A stretch of 35,930 bases of DNA from DATDEW01 sp046590205 (GCA_046590205.1 JBKJTT010000102.1:1-35930), one strand, 5' to 3'. Shown: positions 1 through 8,945, numbered from the stretch's first letter. Notes: generated by a model from the sequence alone, not told the origin. Translations and numbers: made by a program.

Positions 1-34
1 GGTGCGGCTTTTTTTCATAGTACGGTTACTATCG

Positions 35-919
35 TTATTTCCATCTGCCTTTTTTAAGCCACTTCCCGACTTTTACATCGACAGAATAAGTATCAACGCT
101 TCCGTCACCTGAAGTACGAGTTACTTCAAGGGTTGCGTAGCCATCGCCGTGGAAGGTGATCTTCGTATCGCGGACAACAGAACGTCCGTTCGATGATGAT
201 GCTTCAAAGTGCGAAGTCGCAGGTCCTTCAAGATATGCATACTTACCATTACCATCATCCTTGCGAACGATCTTGTCATTATCAAAGTCAACAGATAATG
301 AGTATGTCATGGTGCGGTCGCCATTATTCTCGGTATGAAAGACAATGTTTCCATTACGATTGTATGTGCCATCAAGAATAGGTACACCCGAAAGAATGTT
401 GGTTATTGTCCATGCACCACTTGCATTGTCAGTTACATCAATACGTTCGCCTTTCGAGCCGGTACGATCTTTTGTCATTGTCATGACGATCTTATCAGTA
501 AGACCTTTCTTCAACGAATCCAAAACGTTTCCGCTTGCATCAAAGAATGTATATCTGTAAGTAATGTCTGCCTTGAACTCGAACTTATCATTTGAACGTT
601 CACGGCTGATGACTAATGTATGGAGTTTTGTGATAGGGTCAAACGTCTTTACGCGAGTCTGTGGGGTAGAAGACTTACCGTCAGAGGTTGACATTGGGAT
701 ACTGCCGTCCATCGCTAATGTGTAGGCATCATCAAATCCGACTCCCGCTCCGCCGGCATCTGTGCCCATAGCAGAGGCGTTGATATCGGCTGCTGCTTCA
801 GAGTCATACTCTTGCACGTATTCCGGTTCTGTTGAATTATCCTTACAGCTTGTCATGAAGAAGGATGCTCCTGCTAAAAGCAGAAGAACGAATGCTTTTG
901 TTATCTTTGAAGTGTACAT
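35..919 (-). CDS. lipoprotein of unknown function
   Basis: A 294-residue protein with a short basic N-terminus, a hydrophobic stretch (about residues 9-22) and a lipobox ending MTSC, so lipidation is expected at Cys25. The mature protein is soluble, rich in Asp, Thr, Gly and Lys, and its latter part (about 85-290) reads as alternating beta strands. Several segments describe repeated short strands with DxxGN-type turns. I recognise no catalytic motif and assign no family. It ends in a strongly basic tail (KWLKKGRWK). The gene lies downstream of tyrS on the same strand, with an 88-nt gap that may hold its own promoter. Lipoprotein status is well supported; function is unknown. Confidence 0.8.
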   Translation of the reverse strand: MYTSKITKAFVLLLLAGASFFMTSCKDNSTEPEYVQEYDSEAAADINASAMGTDAGGAGVGFDDAYTLAMDGSIPMSTSDGKSSTPQTRVKTFDPITKLHTLVISRERSNDKFEFKADITYRYTFFDASGNVLDSLKKGLTDKIVMTMTKDRTGSKGERIDVTDNASGAWTITNILSGVPILDGTYNRNGNIVFHTENNGDRTMTYSLSVDFDNDKIVRKDDGNGKYAYLEGPATSHFEASSSNGRSVVRDTKITFHGDGYATLEVTRTSGDGSVDTYSVDVKVGKWLKKGRWK

Positions 920-1007
920 TGTTGTGTTGTTTTTGGTTAAAATCTTTGTCTAATAGAGACCTAACCAAGCGGAAGGTTTAACCGGAGGTGGATGAATTAT
1001 CCTTCAT

Positions 1008-2225
1008 TTATACCCTGATCTTTAGGAATTTACGTTTTCCAACCTTTAATATTACTCCTTCGTGAGTAGGAGTTACTAATGCTTTTTCATCAGTGATCTT
1101 CTCTCCATCAAGCGAGACACCAGAACCCTGGATGAGACGACGAGCATCGCTCTTTGAAGCGGCAAGTTTATGCTCTACTATAATATCAACGACGAGTCTC
1201 GGCTGGCTGCCGATAGAAACTTCAGGTATATCATCGGGCACTTCCTTCTTGACGAACATTAGCTCGAAACGCTCGAGTGCAGCATTGGCTGCTGACTCAT
1301 TGTGAAATTGTTTAATGATCTCTTTTGCAAGACGTACTTTTATATTGCGCGGATTTTCTGTGCCTGCATCAAGCGATGCTTTTATGTCAGCAAGATCTTT
1401 TACTTTCGTTGCAAGCACAAAGTACTTATAGATAACATCATCAGGGATAGACATCGTCTTGCCGAACATCTCATCTGCCGAATCCGAAAAGTTTATTGAG
1501 TTGCCATACGACTTACTCATCTTGCGAACGCCGTCTGTTCCTTCAAGCAGTGGCATCGTTAAGATAGATTGTGGCTCCATACCATGATGACGCTGAAGCT
1601 CACGACCAACAAGCAGATTAAACTTTTGGTCAGTGCCGCCAAGTTCGATGTCAGATTTGATTGCTACCGAATCCATACCCTGTGCAAGTGGATAAAGAAA
1701 CTCGTGAAGCGAAATCGGCTGCTCTTCATTGAAACGTTTATGGAAATCTTCACGCTCAAGCATTTGGCTGACGGTGTATGAACCGGCAAGTTTGATAACC
1801 TCAGGAAATGTCATCTTGCCAAGCCAGTCATTGTTGTAATGAATCGTCAAGCGGTCTTGCGAAAGAACTTTGGAAACTTGTTCAACGTATGTTCCCGCAT
1901 TTTGCTTTGTCTCATCTGCAGTGAGCATCGGACGAGTCTTTTGTTTGCCCGATGGGTCGCCGATCATTGCAGTAAAATCACCGACAATTAGATGCGCCTC
2001 GTGTCCGAGGTCTTGGAACGTCCGAAGTTTACCAAGGACTACGCCGTGACCGATATGTAGGTCGGGAGAGGACGGGTCAGCGCCGAGCTTTGCGACAAGG
2101 CGTTTGCCTTTTGCAAGTGCCTTCGTTATCTTTTTTGCAAGCTCGTCTTCACTAATGAGATCAACCGCTCCCCGGCGTATCTCATCCATCTGTTCGTTAA
2201 CCGGTGGAAATGTGTTTTCTGCCAT
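1008..2225 (-). CDS. tyrS: tyrosyl-tRNA synthetase
   Basis: Class I aminoacyl-tRNA synthetase that charges tRNA-Tyr in the cytoplasm. The 405-residue protein carries the HIGH signature at residues 57-60 (DLHIGHGVVLGK), a conserved GDFTAMIGDPSGK segment at about 82-94, the tyrosine/ATP-site stretch around GGTDQKFN (196-203), and a canonical KMSKS loop at 235-239. The C-terminal 65 residues look like an S4 RNA-binding domain. The KMSKS form and the length fit the TyrS2-like subgroup rather than the KFGKS (B. stearothermophilus) type. The ATG lies 4 nt after the smpB stop; an AGAGAA run in the smpB end could serve as ribosome site. The pair is almost surely one transcript. Confidence 0.97.
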   Translation of the reverse strand: MAENTFPPVNEQMDEIRRGAVDLISEDELAKKITKALAKGKRLVAKLGADPSSPDLHIGHGVVLGKLRTFQDLGHEAHLIVGDFTAMIGDPSGKQKTRPMLTADETKQNAGTYVEQVSKVLSQDRLTIHYNNDWLGKMTFPEVIKLAGSYTVSQMLEREDFHKRFNEEQPISLHEFLYPLAQGMDSVAIKSDIELGGTDQKFNLLVGRELQRHHGMEPQSILTMPLLEGTDGVRKMSKSYGNSINFSDSADEMFGKTMSIPDDVIYKYFVLATKVKDLADIKASLDAGTENPRNIKVRLAKEIIKQFHNESAANAALERFELMFVKKEVPDDIPEVSIGSQPRLVVDIIVEHKLAASKSDARRLIQGSGVSLDGEKITDEKALVTPTHEGVILKVGKRKFLKIRV

Positions 2226-2229
2226 TGGG

Positions 2230-2709
2230 TTATTCTCTATCCATTTCTCGCTTAATGTCTCGTTCTTTTATCGTCTCGCGCTTATCGTGGCTCTTCTTAC
2301 CTTTTGCGATGCCGATAAGTACCTTTACTTTATTTCCTTTAAAGTAGAACTTCAAGGGGATAAGTGTTACACCCTTTGTTGCTGTTTTGCGTTCAAGTTT
2401 ATCAAGCTCTTTTGTGTGGAGCAGAAGTTTACGGTTGCGAAGCGGCTCATGGTTGTTAATGTTCGCTTCTTTGAAGGTTGAGATGTGAACATTTTCTATC
2501 CACAGCTCTTTATTATGAAACCGCGCAAAACTTCCTGCAAGCTGGAGTTTTCCGGCTCGTAATGATTTTACCTCTGTCCCTACAAGCTCAATACCGGCTT
2601 CCATTTCATCGGTGATGAAATACTCATGCCTTGCCGAGCGGTTCTCGGCGATGAGCCGAACCGTCAGTTCGCGAGGTTTCTCTTCAATATGTCTAAGCGT
2701 TTGTGCCAC
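2230..2709 (-). CDS. smpB: SsrA-binding protein SmpB
   Basis: Partner of tmRNA in trans-translation, which rescues stalled ribosomes. The 159-residue length is normal. Diagnostic segments are present: N(R)SARHEYFI at about 24-33, EAGIELVGTEVKSLR at about 37-51, ELWIENVHI at about 68-76, and the basic C-terminal tail KGKKSHDKRETIKERD (about 135-150), which enters the mRNA channel. A short N-terminal extension of about 20 residues precedes the core. It is upstream of tyrS with a 4-nt gap. A hairpin terminator lies just upstream (2731-2764), so a promoter is expected in the short stretch between the hairpin and the start. The tmRNA gene itself is not in this window. Confidence 0.97.
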   Translation of the reverse strand: MAQTLRHIEEKPRELTVRLIAENRSARHEYFITDEMEAGIELVGTEVKSLRAGKLQLAGSFARFHNKELWIENVHISTFKEANINNHEPLRNRKLLLHTKELDKLERKTATKGVTLIPLKFYFKGNKVKVLIGIAKGKKSHDKRETIKERDIKREMDRE

Positions 2710-2730
2710 GTAAATTGAATAAATGGTAAC

Positions 2731-2764
2731 AAAAAAGCCCCGGCATTGTTACCGGAGCTTTTCT
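2731..2764 (-). terminator. intrinsic terminator after the NlpC/P60 gene
   Basis: Arms at 2736-2743 and 2752-2759 form an 8-bp GC-rich stem with one G-T wobble and an 8-nt loop. On the minus strand the stem is followed by six T residues (2731-2736), the classic Rho-independent layout, 23 nt past the NlpC/P60 stop codon. An A/T run on the other side means it could also act on plus-strand transcripts. It separates the NlpC/P60 gene from smpB-tyrS. Confidence 0.85.
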
Positions 2765-2786
2765 CGAATCAAATACAAAACTTTTA

Positions 2787-3737
2787 TCAGTTCGTATAGT
2801 CTTTTTGCTCGTCTCCGGATTGTGATGCGAGCTCCATATAATTTTTTATCTCTCGTGATGCAGTCGCTGTATTCGTGAAGAGACGCTTCGCGAACAGGTA
2901 GCGGCGTGACCAATATGAGCTTTCCATAGAGGAGACCGTCACGCCCTTCGAGCAGCTTGCATTTGCAAAGAGTCCTTCGCCGATATAGATACCGACATGG
3001 GAAACATGAGCATGGTCAGCCGTGTGGAAGAAAACGAGGTCGCCAAACTGTAATTCCTGCTTGCCGATGCGATTACCGAGTGATGACTGCATACTGGCTG
3101 TACGAGGAAGTTCAACATTGAACGAATTGCGGTAGATCTCACGGACAAATGCCGAGCAATCAATACCGTTACGGTTCAAGCCGCCAAAATGGTAGCGAGT
3201 CCCGAGCCAGTCAACGATGTTCTGCATGATGTCGCTGCGGGTTGCTGCGATTTTCGGGTCAATTTCATCGAAGAGGGTAAAGTCGTTCTGACGGTCACGA
3301 AGTGCGGTTGGGTCGAGGGTCATATCCTCGCCAGTTGCAAAACGTGTAGTAAAGAATTTGTCGATGGATACATCAACATCATCTTCGGCTTCTTCCTCTT
3401 TTGCTGCACGTGCAATGTCGTCAGGGAGCATGACATCCGTATTGTCGGTAACGGATATAGCTTCCTGAACTACTTCTGTAGTCGCAAGAGAGTTGATTTT
3501 TTCGATTATTTCGGTCTTTTCGCTGGCGGTGAGCGTCGAGCGAACAGGTAGGCGTCTGTATGAGAGCTTCGCGCGGCGTTTCTTTTTCTGAACGCTATGA
3601 GAGGCTTTCTTGACGTTTTTCCCGCTCTTTCGACGACTCTTGGCTTCGGATTCTGAGGGGCTTACTGCTCCAATAAGGAAGGCGGCAATAAGTGTCCACA
3701 CCAGTACCCAGCTTCGCCCAAGTTGTTTTGTCGTCAT
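2787..3737 (-). CDS. secreted NlpC/P60 cell-wall hydrolase
   Basis: Predicted exported cysteine peptidase acting on peptidoglycan stem peptides. The 316-residue protein has an N-terminal signal segment (residues 9-26), then a very basic stretch (33-62), a linker with an acidic patch (114-122), and a C-terminal NlpC/P60 domain from about residue 168 to 288. Catalytic Cys194 sits in GIDCSAFVREIYR and His247 in HVSHVGIYIG; the third polar position is Asn259 (FANAS) where many members have His, which the family tolerates. The FGDLVFF segment (231-237) is also typical. No SH3 or LysM domain is recognisable upstream. It is a single-gene unit bounded by a terminator downstream and a large hairpin upstream. 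Confidence 0.92.
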   Translation of the reverse strand: MTTKQLGRSWVLVWTLIAAFLIGAVSPSESEAKSRRKSGKNVKKASHSVQKKKRRAKLSYRRLPVRSTLTASEKTEIIEKINSLATTEVVQEAISVTDNTDVMLPDDIARAAKEEEAEDDVDVSIDKFFTTRFATGEDMTLDPTALRDRQNDFTLFDEIDPKIAATRSDIMQNIVDWLGTRYHFGGLNRNGIDCSAFVREIYRNSFNVELPRTASMQSSLGNRIGKQELQFGDLVFFHTADHAHVSHVGIYIGEGLFANASCSKGVTVSSMESSYWSRRYLFAKRLFTNTATASREIKNYMELASQSGDEQKDYTN

Positions 3738-3792
3738 GTTTTGGGTATATAGCTGTAAAGTGAATCAATACAATGAACTATGAGCACATATA

Positions 3793-3841
3793 AAGTTCTT
3801 TCGAGCCAAGAAAATGTCTATTTCTTCCCTCGGAAGAACTT
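3793..3841. other. large two-tier hairpin between genes
   Basis: Outer arms 3793-3805 and 3829-3841 pair over 13 positions with one mismatch (a U-G wobble on the plus strand, A-C on the minus strand). Symmetric CC/CC dinucleotides (3806-3807, 3827-3828) form an internal loop, and an inner 6-bp stem (3808-3813 with 3821-3826) closes a 7-nt loop. Both flanking genes are on the minus strand, so it lies downstream of the propeller gene and upstream of the NlpC/P60 gene. It could be a terminator or an mRNA 3'-end stabiliser, but there is no strong T-tract. Confidence 0.55.
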
Positions 3842-3897
3842 CATAATACAAATATACGGAAAATTATGCCAAACTTACAGAATTACATGATTTCCTT

Positions 3898-6800
3898 TCA
3901 TCTTTTTACTATTACCTGACCTGTAGTATAAGCATCACTACCTATAACCTTATAGAAATATAATCCATCAGGGTGAGAATTAGCATTCCAATAGAAAATA
4001 TTTTTATTTTGTGATAACTCCAGCGGGAGTGAATAGACGGGTCTTCCGATAACATCAGTGATAATAAGTGTAGCAGTTGTGAAGTTCGATGAATTGTTTA
4101 TAATAAATGTGACGGTTCCTGATGCGGGGTTTGGGGTTACTGTGGTTGCGATAATAGTCGAAGTAGTTGTTACCCTGTTAGGTACTTTGATTGTGAATAA
4201 ACGCGTCGGTGACCAACCTGTAATGGTACCCAAGTTGCCATTTCCTCGCACGCGCCAGAAGTAGTCTTTCTGTTGAGAAAGACCACTTGTTACTAGATAT
4301 GTCGTTTTTCCAATTCCCTTTACATCAAGGGTGAGAATAGAAAAATCTATAGTGTCTGAAATTTGAAGGTCATAACTAATGTCACATGGTGCTTCATCGC
4401 TCCATGAAAACGTAATAGGATCAACACCTATGAAAACACTATCAGGTGGATATATTGGTGTAGGTACTATAGGAGCACATGAAGTTCCGAAACTCCATGT
4501 TTCTGACCAAGCAGCTTGACCATTTTCACTGATAGACCGAACATGCCAATAGTAGGTTGTTTTTTCGGATAATGATGTAATCAGTATAGAAGAGATAGTA
4601 GTATCAGTCGTTGTATGTTTATACACAGATGTAGAAGGAAAGTCCCGACCTGTTGAAAGTTCTACTTCATAGGATGTAGCATTCAGTCCTTTATGCCAGA
4701 TTAGTTGTACGGGTATTCCGACAGAAGATGTGCTATCATTTGGTGAAATGAGTATTGCAATCCCTGGTTTTGGAGTAGGGGTAGAGCCGAGACGTCCAAC
4801 CTTCATCCCATTGCCAAAACTCGATACCCAGAGTTCGTTCAAATCATACGGGTTATAGAACACTCGTTCGGGTTGACGGAAGGAGTAGCTTGCTACTTGT
4901 GAGAATGTCGGGTTAGCGTCACGGCGATTACCCGAATAATACAACCCATTAGTCTCGCTTGTAAAGTACATTACATCAGGATTTGATGGGCTGAATGTAG
5001 CAGATGTCACACGCATTTCATTGTGTACCTTCGTCCAGCTTGTACCACGATTCGTTGTTTTATAAAGTCCACCTTTATTATTTGCCGCTCCGCCCCAACC
5101 GCTGAAGACACCAGCGTACCAAGTGTTTTGCGTCGGGTCATGCGAATCAACGACAACATCTTTTGTCCAGTACTGCATCCCTGCATCGCTTCTATCTTGC
5201 CATGTTGTTCCGCCGTCAGTGCTCAAGAATACCCCGGAGCTTGCAGTGAAGTTTGTTGTACGTCTGCCCGAGTATGAACATAATAATGAGCCATCATTCA
5301 ATACTCTTATATTGAACGGATGTCCCTCGGTGCGGGGTGGGTTGGTAAGCTTTGTCCATGTGCTTGACGCACCGCTCTGGATGTTATTCGAGACAAAGAT
5401 GCCGCCTTGTGTGCTATGAATAACACTTGCATACATACGGTTAGGATTCTGTGGGTCAGTTGCAAGCCAGATAACAGGATGTGCGAAGTCATGAAGTGTT
5501 TGCCATGAAGCACCATTGTCATTTGAGAATAGAACTCTGCCTTTGCCGTTATCTATTCTTGCATCAGTCAAGTATGTGCTTTGATACATATCGTGAACTG
5601 TTGAAGTTGCTGCGTAAAGAGTATTATTGGATATGTTTTTTATGAGATAGTACATGGAGTTGTCATTATGACCTATATAGTTAAATCCCCATGACTTTCC
5701 TCCGTCGGTCGAACGGACTCCTTTAATGTCGGAAAAACAACCGTACATATTATCTTTATCTATCCACGTAACTTGCCAGCAGGTGGTGTTCTCAAGACCG
5801 ATGCTGTGATACGTCTTTTGCGTCGGAGTTTTCGCACCGCTTGGGTTTTCGTCAGATGCTTTGACGTACTTCTGTTTCCATGTGGCTCCGCCATCGGTTG
5901 AAATATGCACAAAACCAAAATCAGAAAATGATACGTAGTTCGGATCACTCGGTGCTACGTCAAATCCCATTGGATACTCGCCGTACGTCCATCCTCTATC
6001 GCCGCCATCGCCGCTCCAACCTGTCGAGATATTCTGGTTGTTCGTTGCTTTGAAAACGCTCTCCCATGTTGCACCTGCATCAGTTGTTTTATAGATTATA
6101 GGTATGTTAGAATCGCTGCCGCCGGCAATATATGCAGTGTTGATATTGTTAGTTGCCATTCCCGAGAAGTAAGGATAGATACCCGATGGCAAACTACCAG
6201 ATACCTTTTGCCATGAGCCGCCTGTTACGAAGGTATAGACTCCTTTGTAATCGCTGTAATTACCCACAGGATCAATACCAGCCCATACACTTCCGCTTGT
6301 TACGCAGAAGAAGCGAACACTTGTGTTCGCTTTTGCACCCGAGAAACTCAAAATGTATTCGCTTGCAGGAATACCTGTAACGTTCATCTTAGAAAATGAT
6401 GAACCTCCGTTGACTGATGAATAGATGCCTTCGTTCGTACCAACGTAGATATTATTACCATCGAAGAACACTCCTGCTACGTGAAGTCCAGCATTGTTGT
6501 TTGATGTCTGATACTTTGAAGCGAATGTCACGCCGCCATCAGTTGATGCATACAGAGTATTGTAATCAGAAAGCACGATGATCTGGCTGTTTGTCGGGGA
6601 AGCAAATATCATATAAGCACTTCCACCTGTCGGGTCAGTGATCGGTGTCCACGTTATACCTTTATCCGTGCTACGCATTGGGCGTGATCGTTCGGAGCCG
6701 TCTGGTGTATTTGAGCCGTCTATAGCATAGAGCGTATTCCCATTGTTGGTATAACTAACTTTTGCAATCTTGTATGATTGAAGCTGACGGAAATCAGGGA

Positions 6801-7008
6801 AGGTCCAACTCGTCCCAAGATCAGTAGTATGAAAGACCTCGCTCATATCACATGCAACATATAGTTCGTTAGGGTCGAACGGATTAAAGCTATTCGCAAA
6901 AAGCGCACCACCGCCGCCAACCCCGCGTGACTCGAATGAAGTAGGTTGTGCATTAATAGACGCTGCGAAGATACAACTGCAGAGAATTGATAGTATAGTT
7001 GTTTTCAT
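3898..7008 (-). CDS. type IX-secreted BNR/sortilin-like propeller protein
   Basis: Predicted cell-surface or extracellular protein of 1036 residues. It has a signal peptide (MKTTILSILCSCIFAASINA), then about 720 residues with at least nine Asp-box turns of the form S-x-D-x-G-x-T/S-W (STDGGATW, STDGGKSW, SNDNGASW and others), as in sortilin/sialidase/GH74-type propellers. Two fibronectin III-like modules follow (about 748-841 and 846-942), each with YxWxVR strands. A Por-type C-terminal sorting domain comes last, with a TPNPASG start, GRPVY, DGLYFYKV and a final VIVKR. The N-terminal GGGGALF..NPFDPNELY pattern recalls GH74 enzymes, but I cannot assign an activity. An upstream ATG (7020) overlaps a GGAG ribosome site lying 6 nt before ATG 7008, so 7008 is the likely start. 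Confidence 0.9.
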   Translation of the reverse strand: MKTTILSILCSCIFAASINAQPTSFESRGVGGGGALFANSFNPFDPNELYVACDMSEVFHTTDLGTSWTFPDFRQLQSYKIAKVSYTNNGNTLYAIDGSNTPDGSERSRPMRSTDKGITWTPITDPTGGSAYMIFASPTNSQIIVLSDYNTLYASTDGGVTFASKYQTSNNNAGLHVAGVFFDGNNIYVGTNEGIYSSVNGGSSFSKMNVTGIPASEYILSFSGAKANTSVRFFCVTSGSVWAGIDPVGNYSDYKGVYTFVTGGSWQKVSGSLPSGIYPYFSGMATNNINTAYIAGGSDSNIPIIYKTTDAGATWESVFKATNNQNISTGWSGDGGDRGWTYGEYPMGFDVAPSDPNYVSFSDFGFVHISTDGGATWKQKYVKASDENPSGAKTPTQKTYHSIGLENTTCWQVTWIDKDNMYGCFSDIKGVRSTDGGKSWGFNYIGHNDNSMYYLIKNISNNTLYAATSTVHDMYQSTYLTDARIDNGKGRVLFSNDNGASWQTLHDFAHPVIWLATDPQNPNRMYASVIHSTQGGIFVSNNIQSGASSTWTKLTNPPRTEGHPFNIRVLNDGSLLCSYSGRRTTNFTASSGVFLSTDGGTTWQDRSDAGMQYWTKDVVVDSHDPTQNTWYAGVFSGWGGAANNKGGLYKTTNRGTSWTKVHNEMRVTSATFSPSNPDVMYFTSETNGLYYSGNRRDANPTFSQVASYSFRQPERVFYNPYDLNELWVSSFGNGMKVGRLGSTPTPKPGIAILISPNDSTSSVGIPVQLIWHKGLNATSYEVELSTGRDFPSTSVYKHTTTDTTISSILITSLSEKTTYYWHVRSISENGQAAWSETWSFGTSCAPIVPTPIYPPDSVFIGVDPITFSWSDEAPCDISYDLQISDTIDFSILTLDVKGIGKTTYLVTSGLSQQKDYFWRVRGNGNLGTITGWSPTRLFTIKVPNRVTTTSTIIATTVTPNPASGTVTFIINNSSNFTTATLIITDVIGRPVYSLPLELSQNKNIFYWNANSHPDGLYFYKVIGSDAYTTGQVIVKR

Positions 7009-7047
7009 AAGAATCTCCATGTATCTATCATAATGATTTCAAACCTG

Positions 7048-7055
7048 CAAAGTTA
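7048..7055 (-). promoter_or_regulatory. Bacteroidota-type -7 promoter element
   Basis: On the minus strand this reads TAACTTTG, an exact match to the TAnnTTTG -7 element used by the Bacteroidota housekeeping sigma factor. It lies about 40 nt before the ATG at 7008, giving a plausible leader of about 30 nt. I do not see a clean TTTG -33 element at the usual distance, only a T-rich tract. Confidence 0.45.
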
Positions 7056-7093
7056 CAAAAAAACTTACAATTTAACTCTTACTATCTCTTGTA

Positions 7094-7861
7094 CTATTGC
7101 ATGATCTCAAAGATAAGGAAGTAGATGCCAAAGATACCCGTCACAATTCCAAAGATACGCTCAAGTGTTCTGTTGCGAAGTGTCAGGGCATACTTGGCGC
7201 CGAAGTATGAACCGGGAGCCATTGTTACTGCAAGCACAAGAGCCAATACCCAATCAATGTTGCCGAGCATGTGATGTTTTATCGAGCCGGGAATTGCAAC
7301 AGTCATTACAACGATAAGAGATGTTGCCTGTGCGACCTTCATCGAACGACCAAAGAAACGGAGAATCGCCGGAATATATATAATGCCTCCGCCGATGGCA
7401 AGCAGCCCTGCCATAAAACCGCCAACGACACCAAGCGTCATTGCTTTGATAGGATTCACCGGCGGTGGTGCTTCAAGTTTTTGCTCTTTGAGTATCATTG
7501 AGCGGATAAGAAAGGTAACTGATACGAAGAGAATAAAGACACCCGTTAGTATCATTAAGAATTTTCCGCTGACTGCCTTCGTCGCTTCTGCACCTATCCA
7601 TGTCATTGGTAGCGCAGTGATGAGTATCCATCCTGCAAGTTTGAAATCTTGTTTACGCTCTTTATAATATGCGGCAGAGCCCGAAATCGCTGTCGGGATA
7701 AGAACGGGAAGTGGGGTAGCAAGAGCAATGAGTTGGGGAATCCCAATGATGAGTCGAAGTAAGGGTGTCAGGAGAATACCGCCTCCTAATCCCATTAATC
7801 CTGAAGCAAAACCTGTTCCTAACCCAATGACACCGGCTACAACTAATTCTTCGGTGGTCAT
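7094..7861 (-). CDS. TSUP (TauE/SafE) family membrane transporter
   Basis: A 255-residue, highly hydrophobic protein with about eight membrane segments in two homologous halves. Each half begins with the family's glycine motif: GLMGLGGGILLTPLL (21-35) and GLLAIGGGIIYIPAIL (152-167). Family members move small anions such as sulfite, sulfoacetate or thiosulfate, and are thought to act as exporters or importers. The substrate here cannot be read from sequence. Its ATG overlaps the stop of the upstream FMN enzyme (ATGA), so translation of the two is probably coupled. A short basic loop (KERKQDFK) lies after the second segment. Confidence 0.9.
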   Translation of the reverse strand: MTTEELVVAGVIGLGTGFASGLMGLGGGILLTPLLRLIIGIPQLIALATPLPVLIPTAISGSAAYYKERKQDFKLAGWILITALPMTWIGAEATKAVSGKFLMILTGVFILFVSVTFLIRSMILKEQKLEAPPPVNPIKAMTLGVVGGFMAGLLAIGGGIIYIPAILRFFGRSMKVAQATSLIVVMTVAIPGSIKHHMLGNIDWVLALVLAVTMAPGSYFGAKYALTLRNRTLERIFGIVTGIFGIYFLIFEIMQ

Positions 7862-8832
7862 GCGTTCGTTATTCTGTTCATACGTTCATTTGTCTCGAAG
7901 TATTCCTTCACAAGCCGCTCTACAACTTCTTGTGTTGTTGGAATATCTTTTATAAGCCCGGAGGATTGCCCCATCTCAAGTTCGCCGTCAGTGGTATCAC
8001 CATTATAGATGCCATTCATCTCCCGTTTTCTGCCGAGTAATTCTAATTCTTCTTCTTTTGTTGCTCCGCGTTTTGATACTTCGACTGCTAATGCTGCAAA
8101 CGGATTTTTCCACAGACGTACAGGTGCGACCTTCTTTAACGTGAGCACCGTATCTGTATCAATAGCTGAGACAACAGCTTGTTTGTAATTCAAATGTGAA
8201 CTCGATTCAAGTGTTGCTGCGAAACGTGTACCTATTTGGACGGCTTGAGCACCAAGAGCAAGTGCAGCATGGATCTGTCTTCCATCTGCAATACCACCAG
8301 CGGCGATAACTGGTATCTTCACTGCATCAACAACCTGTGGCACGAGACAGAGCGTCGTAACTTCATCAATGCCGTTATGCCCACCCGCTTCAAAACCTTC
8401 TGCAACGACAGCATCACATCCTGCTTCTTCAGCTTTTTGGGCATGCTTCACACTTGCGATCACATGCACAAGAAAACATCCTGCATCTTTGAACTTTGCC
8501 GCATGTGCTTTCGGGGTGCCAGCACTGGTAAAAACTATCTTTACACCTTCTTCAATTGTTGCTCTGACAAGTTCATCCACATCTCCACGGATGAGGGGGA
8601 TATTCACACCAATAAGGTGCCCAACCTCTGTTGCCTTGGCTTTCCGGATATGTTCACGCAGTAGCTCCGGTTTCATCGAACCTGCACCTATAAGCCCAAG
8701 ACAGCCGGCTCGAGCAGAGGCGACGGCGAGCTTCCAGCCGCTTGTCCAGACCATTCCGGCTTGAATAATCGGGTAGCGGATGCCAAGTTGTTTGGAAAGA
8801 GGTGTTTGCATAGCTTCAAAAATACGAGACAT
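7858..8832 (-). CDS. nitronate monooxygenase / FabK-like FMN enzyme
   Basis: TIM-barrel flavoenzyme of 324 residues in the 2-nitropropane dioxygenase family, which includes nitronate monooxygenases and FabK-type enoyl-ACP reductases. Visible marks are the N-terminal YPIIQAGM (20-27), EAGGHNG with the active-site His152 (148-154), the phosphate-binding IAAGGIADG (176-184) and GAQAVQIGTRF about 15 residues later. The EAGGHNG and GGIADG motifs do not by themselves separate the two activities. An alternative start is Met8 (8811), which fits better with relatives that begin close to the PLSKQLGIRYPI segment; no ribosome site decides between them. Coupled by a 4-nt overlap to the TSUP transporter downstream. 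Confidence 0.87.
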   Translation of the reverse strand: MSRIFEAMQTPLSKQLGIRYPIIQAGMVWTSGWKLAVASARAGCLGLIGAGSMKPELLREHIRKAKATEVGHLIGVNIPLIRGDVDELVRATIEEGVKIVFTSAGTPKAHAAKFKDAGCFLVHVIASVKHAQKAEEAGCDAVVAEGFEAGGHNGIDEVTTLCLVPQVVDAVKIPVIAAGGIADGRQIHAALALGAQAVQIGTRFAATLESSSHLNYKQAVVSAIDTDTVLTLKKVAPVRLWKNPFAALAVEVSKRGATKEEELELLGRKREMNGIYNGDTTDGELEMGQSSGLIKDIPTTQEVVERLVKEYFETNERMNRITNA

Positions 8833-8900
8833 GCTGAATCTGATAGTTAAAGCTATACATTTTGAGAAATCTTAGTGGTGGGCTGGAACTATTATTATTA

Positions 8901-8945
8901 AGACTCAGTCTTTATATTGTGTTTTTATTGAAGTTTTGTAACTTC
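8901..8945. promoter_or_regulatory. palindromes in the divergent promoter region
   Basis: The 174-nt region between the divergent FMN-enzyme and imelysin genes holds two symmetric sites: an 11-nt palindrome AGACTCAGTCT (8901-8911), and a perfect 6-bp inverted repeat GAAGTT-TTGT-AACTTC (8930-8945). Either could be a repressor site; neither resembles a Fur box closely. A weak sigma70-like pair (TTGAAG near 8929 and TACAAA near 8952) overlaps the second site. The rest of the gap is AT-rich with no other signal I can support. Confidence 0.35.

Noticed and set aside
920..1007. Terminator between tyrS and the downstream lipoprotein gene
   Set aside because: Only a 5-bp weak stem without T-tract is present.
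4058..6380. Plus-strand open frames opposite the first propeller gene
   Set aside because: They are antisense shadows of a repetitive coding region, without ribosome sites or recognisable protein features.
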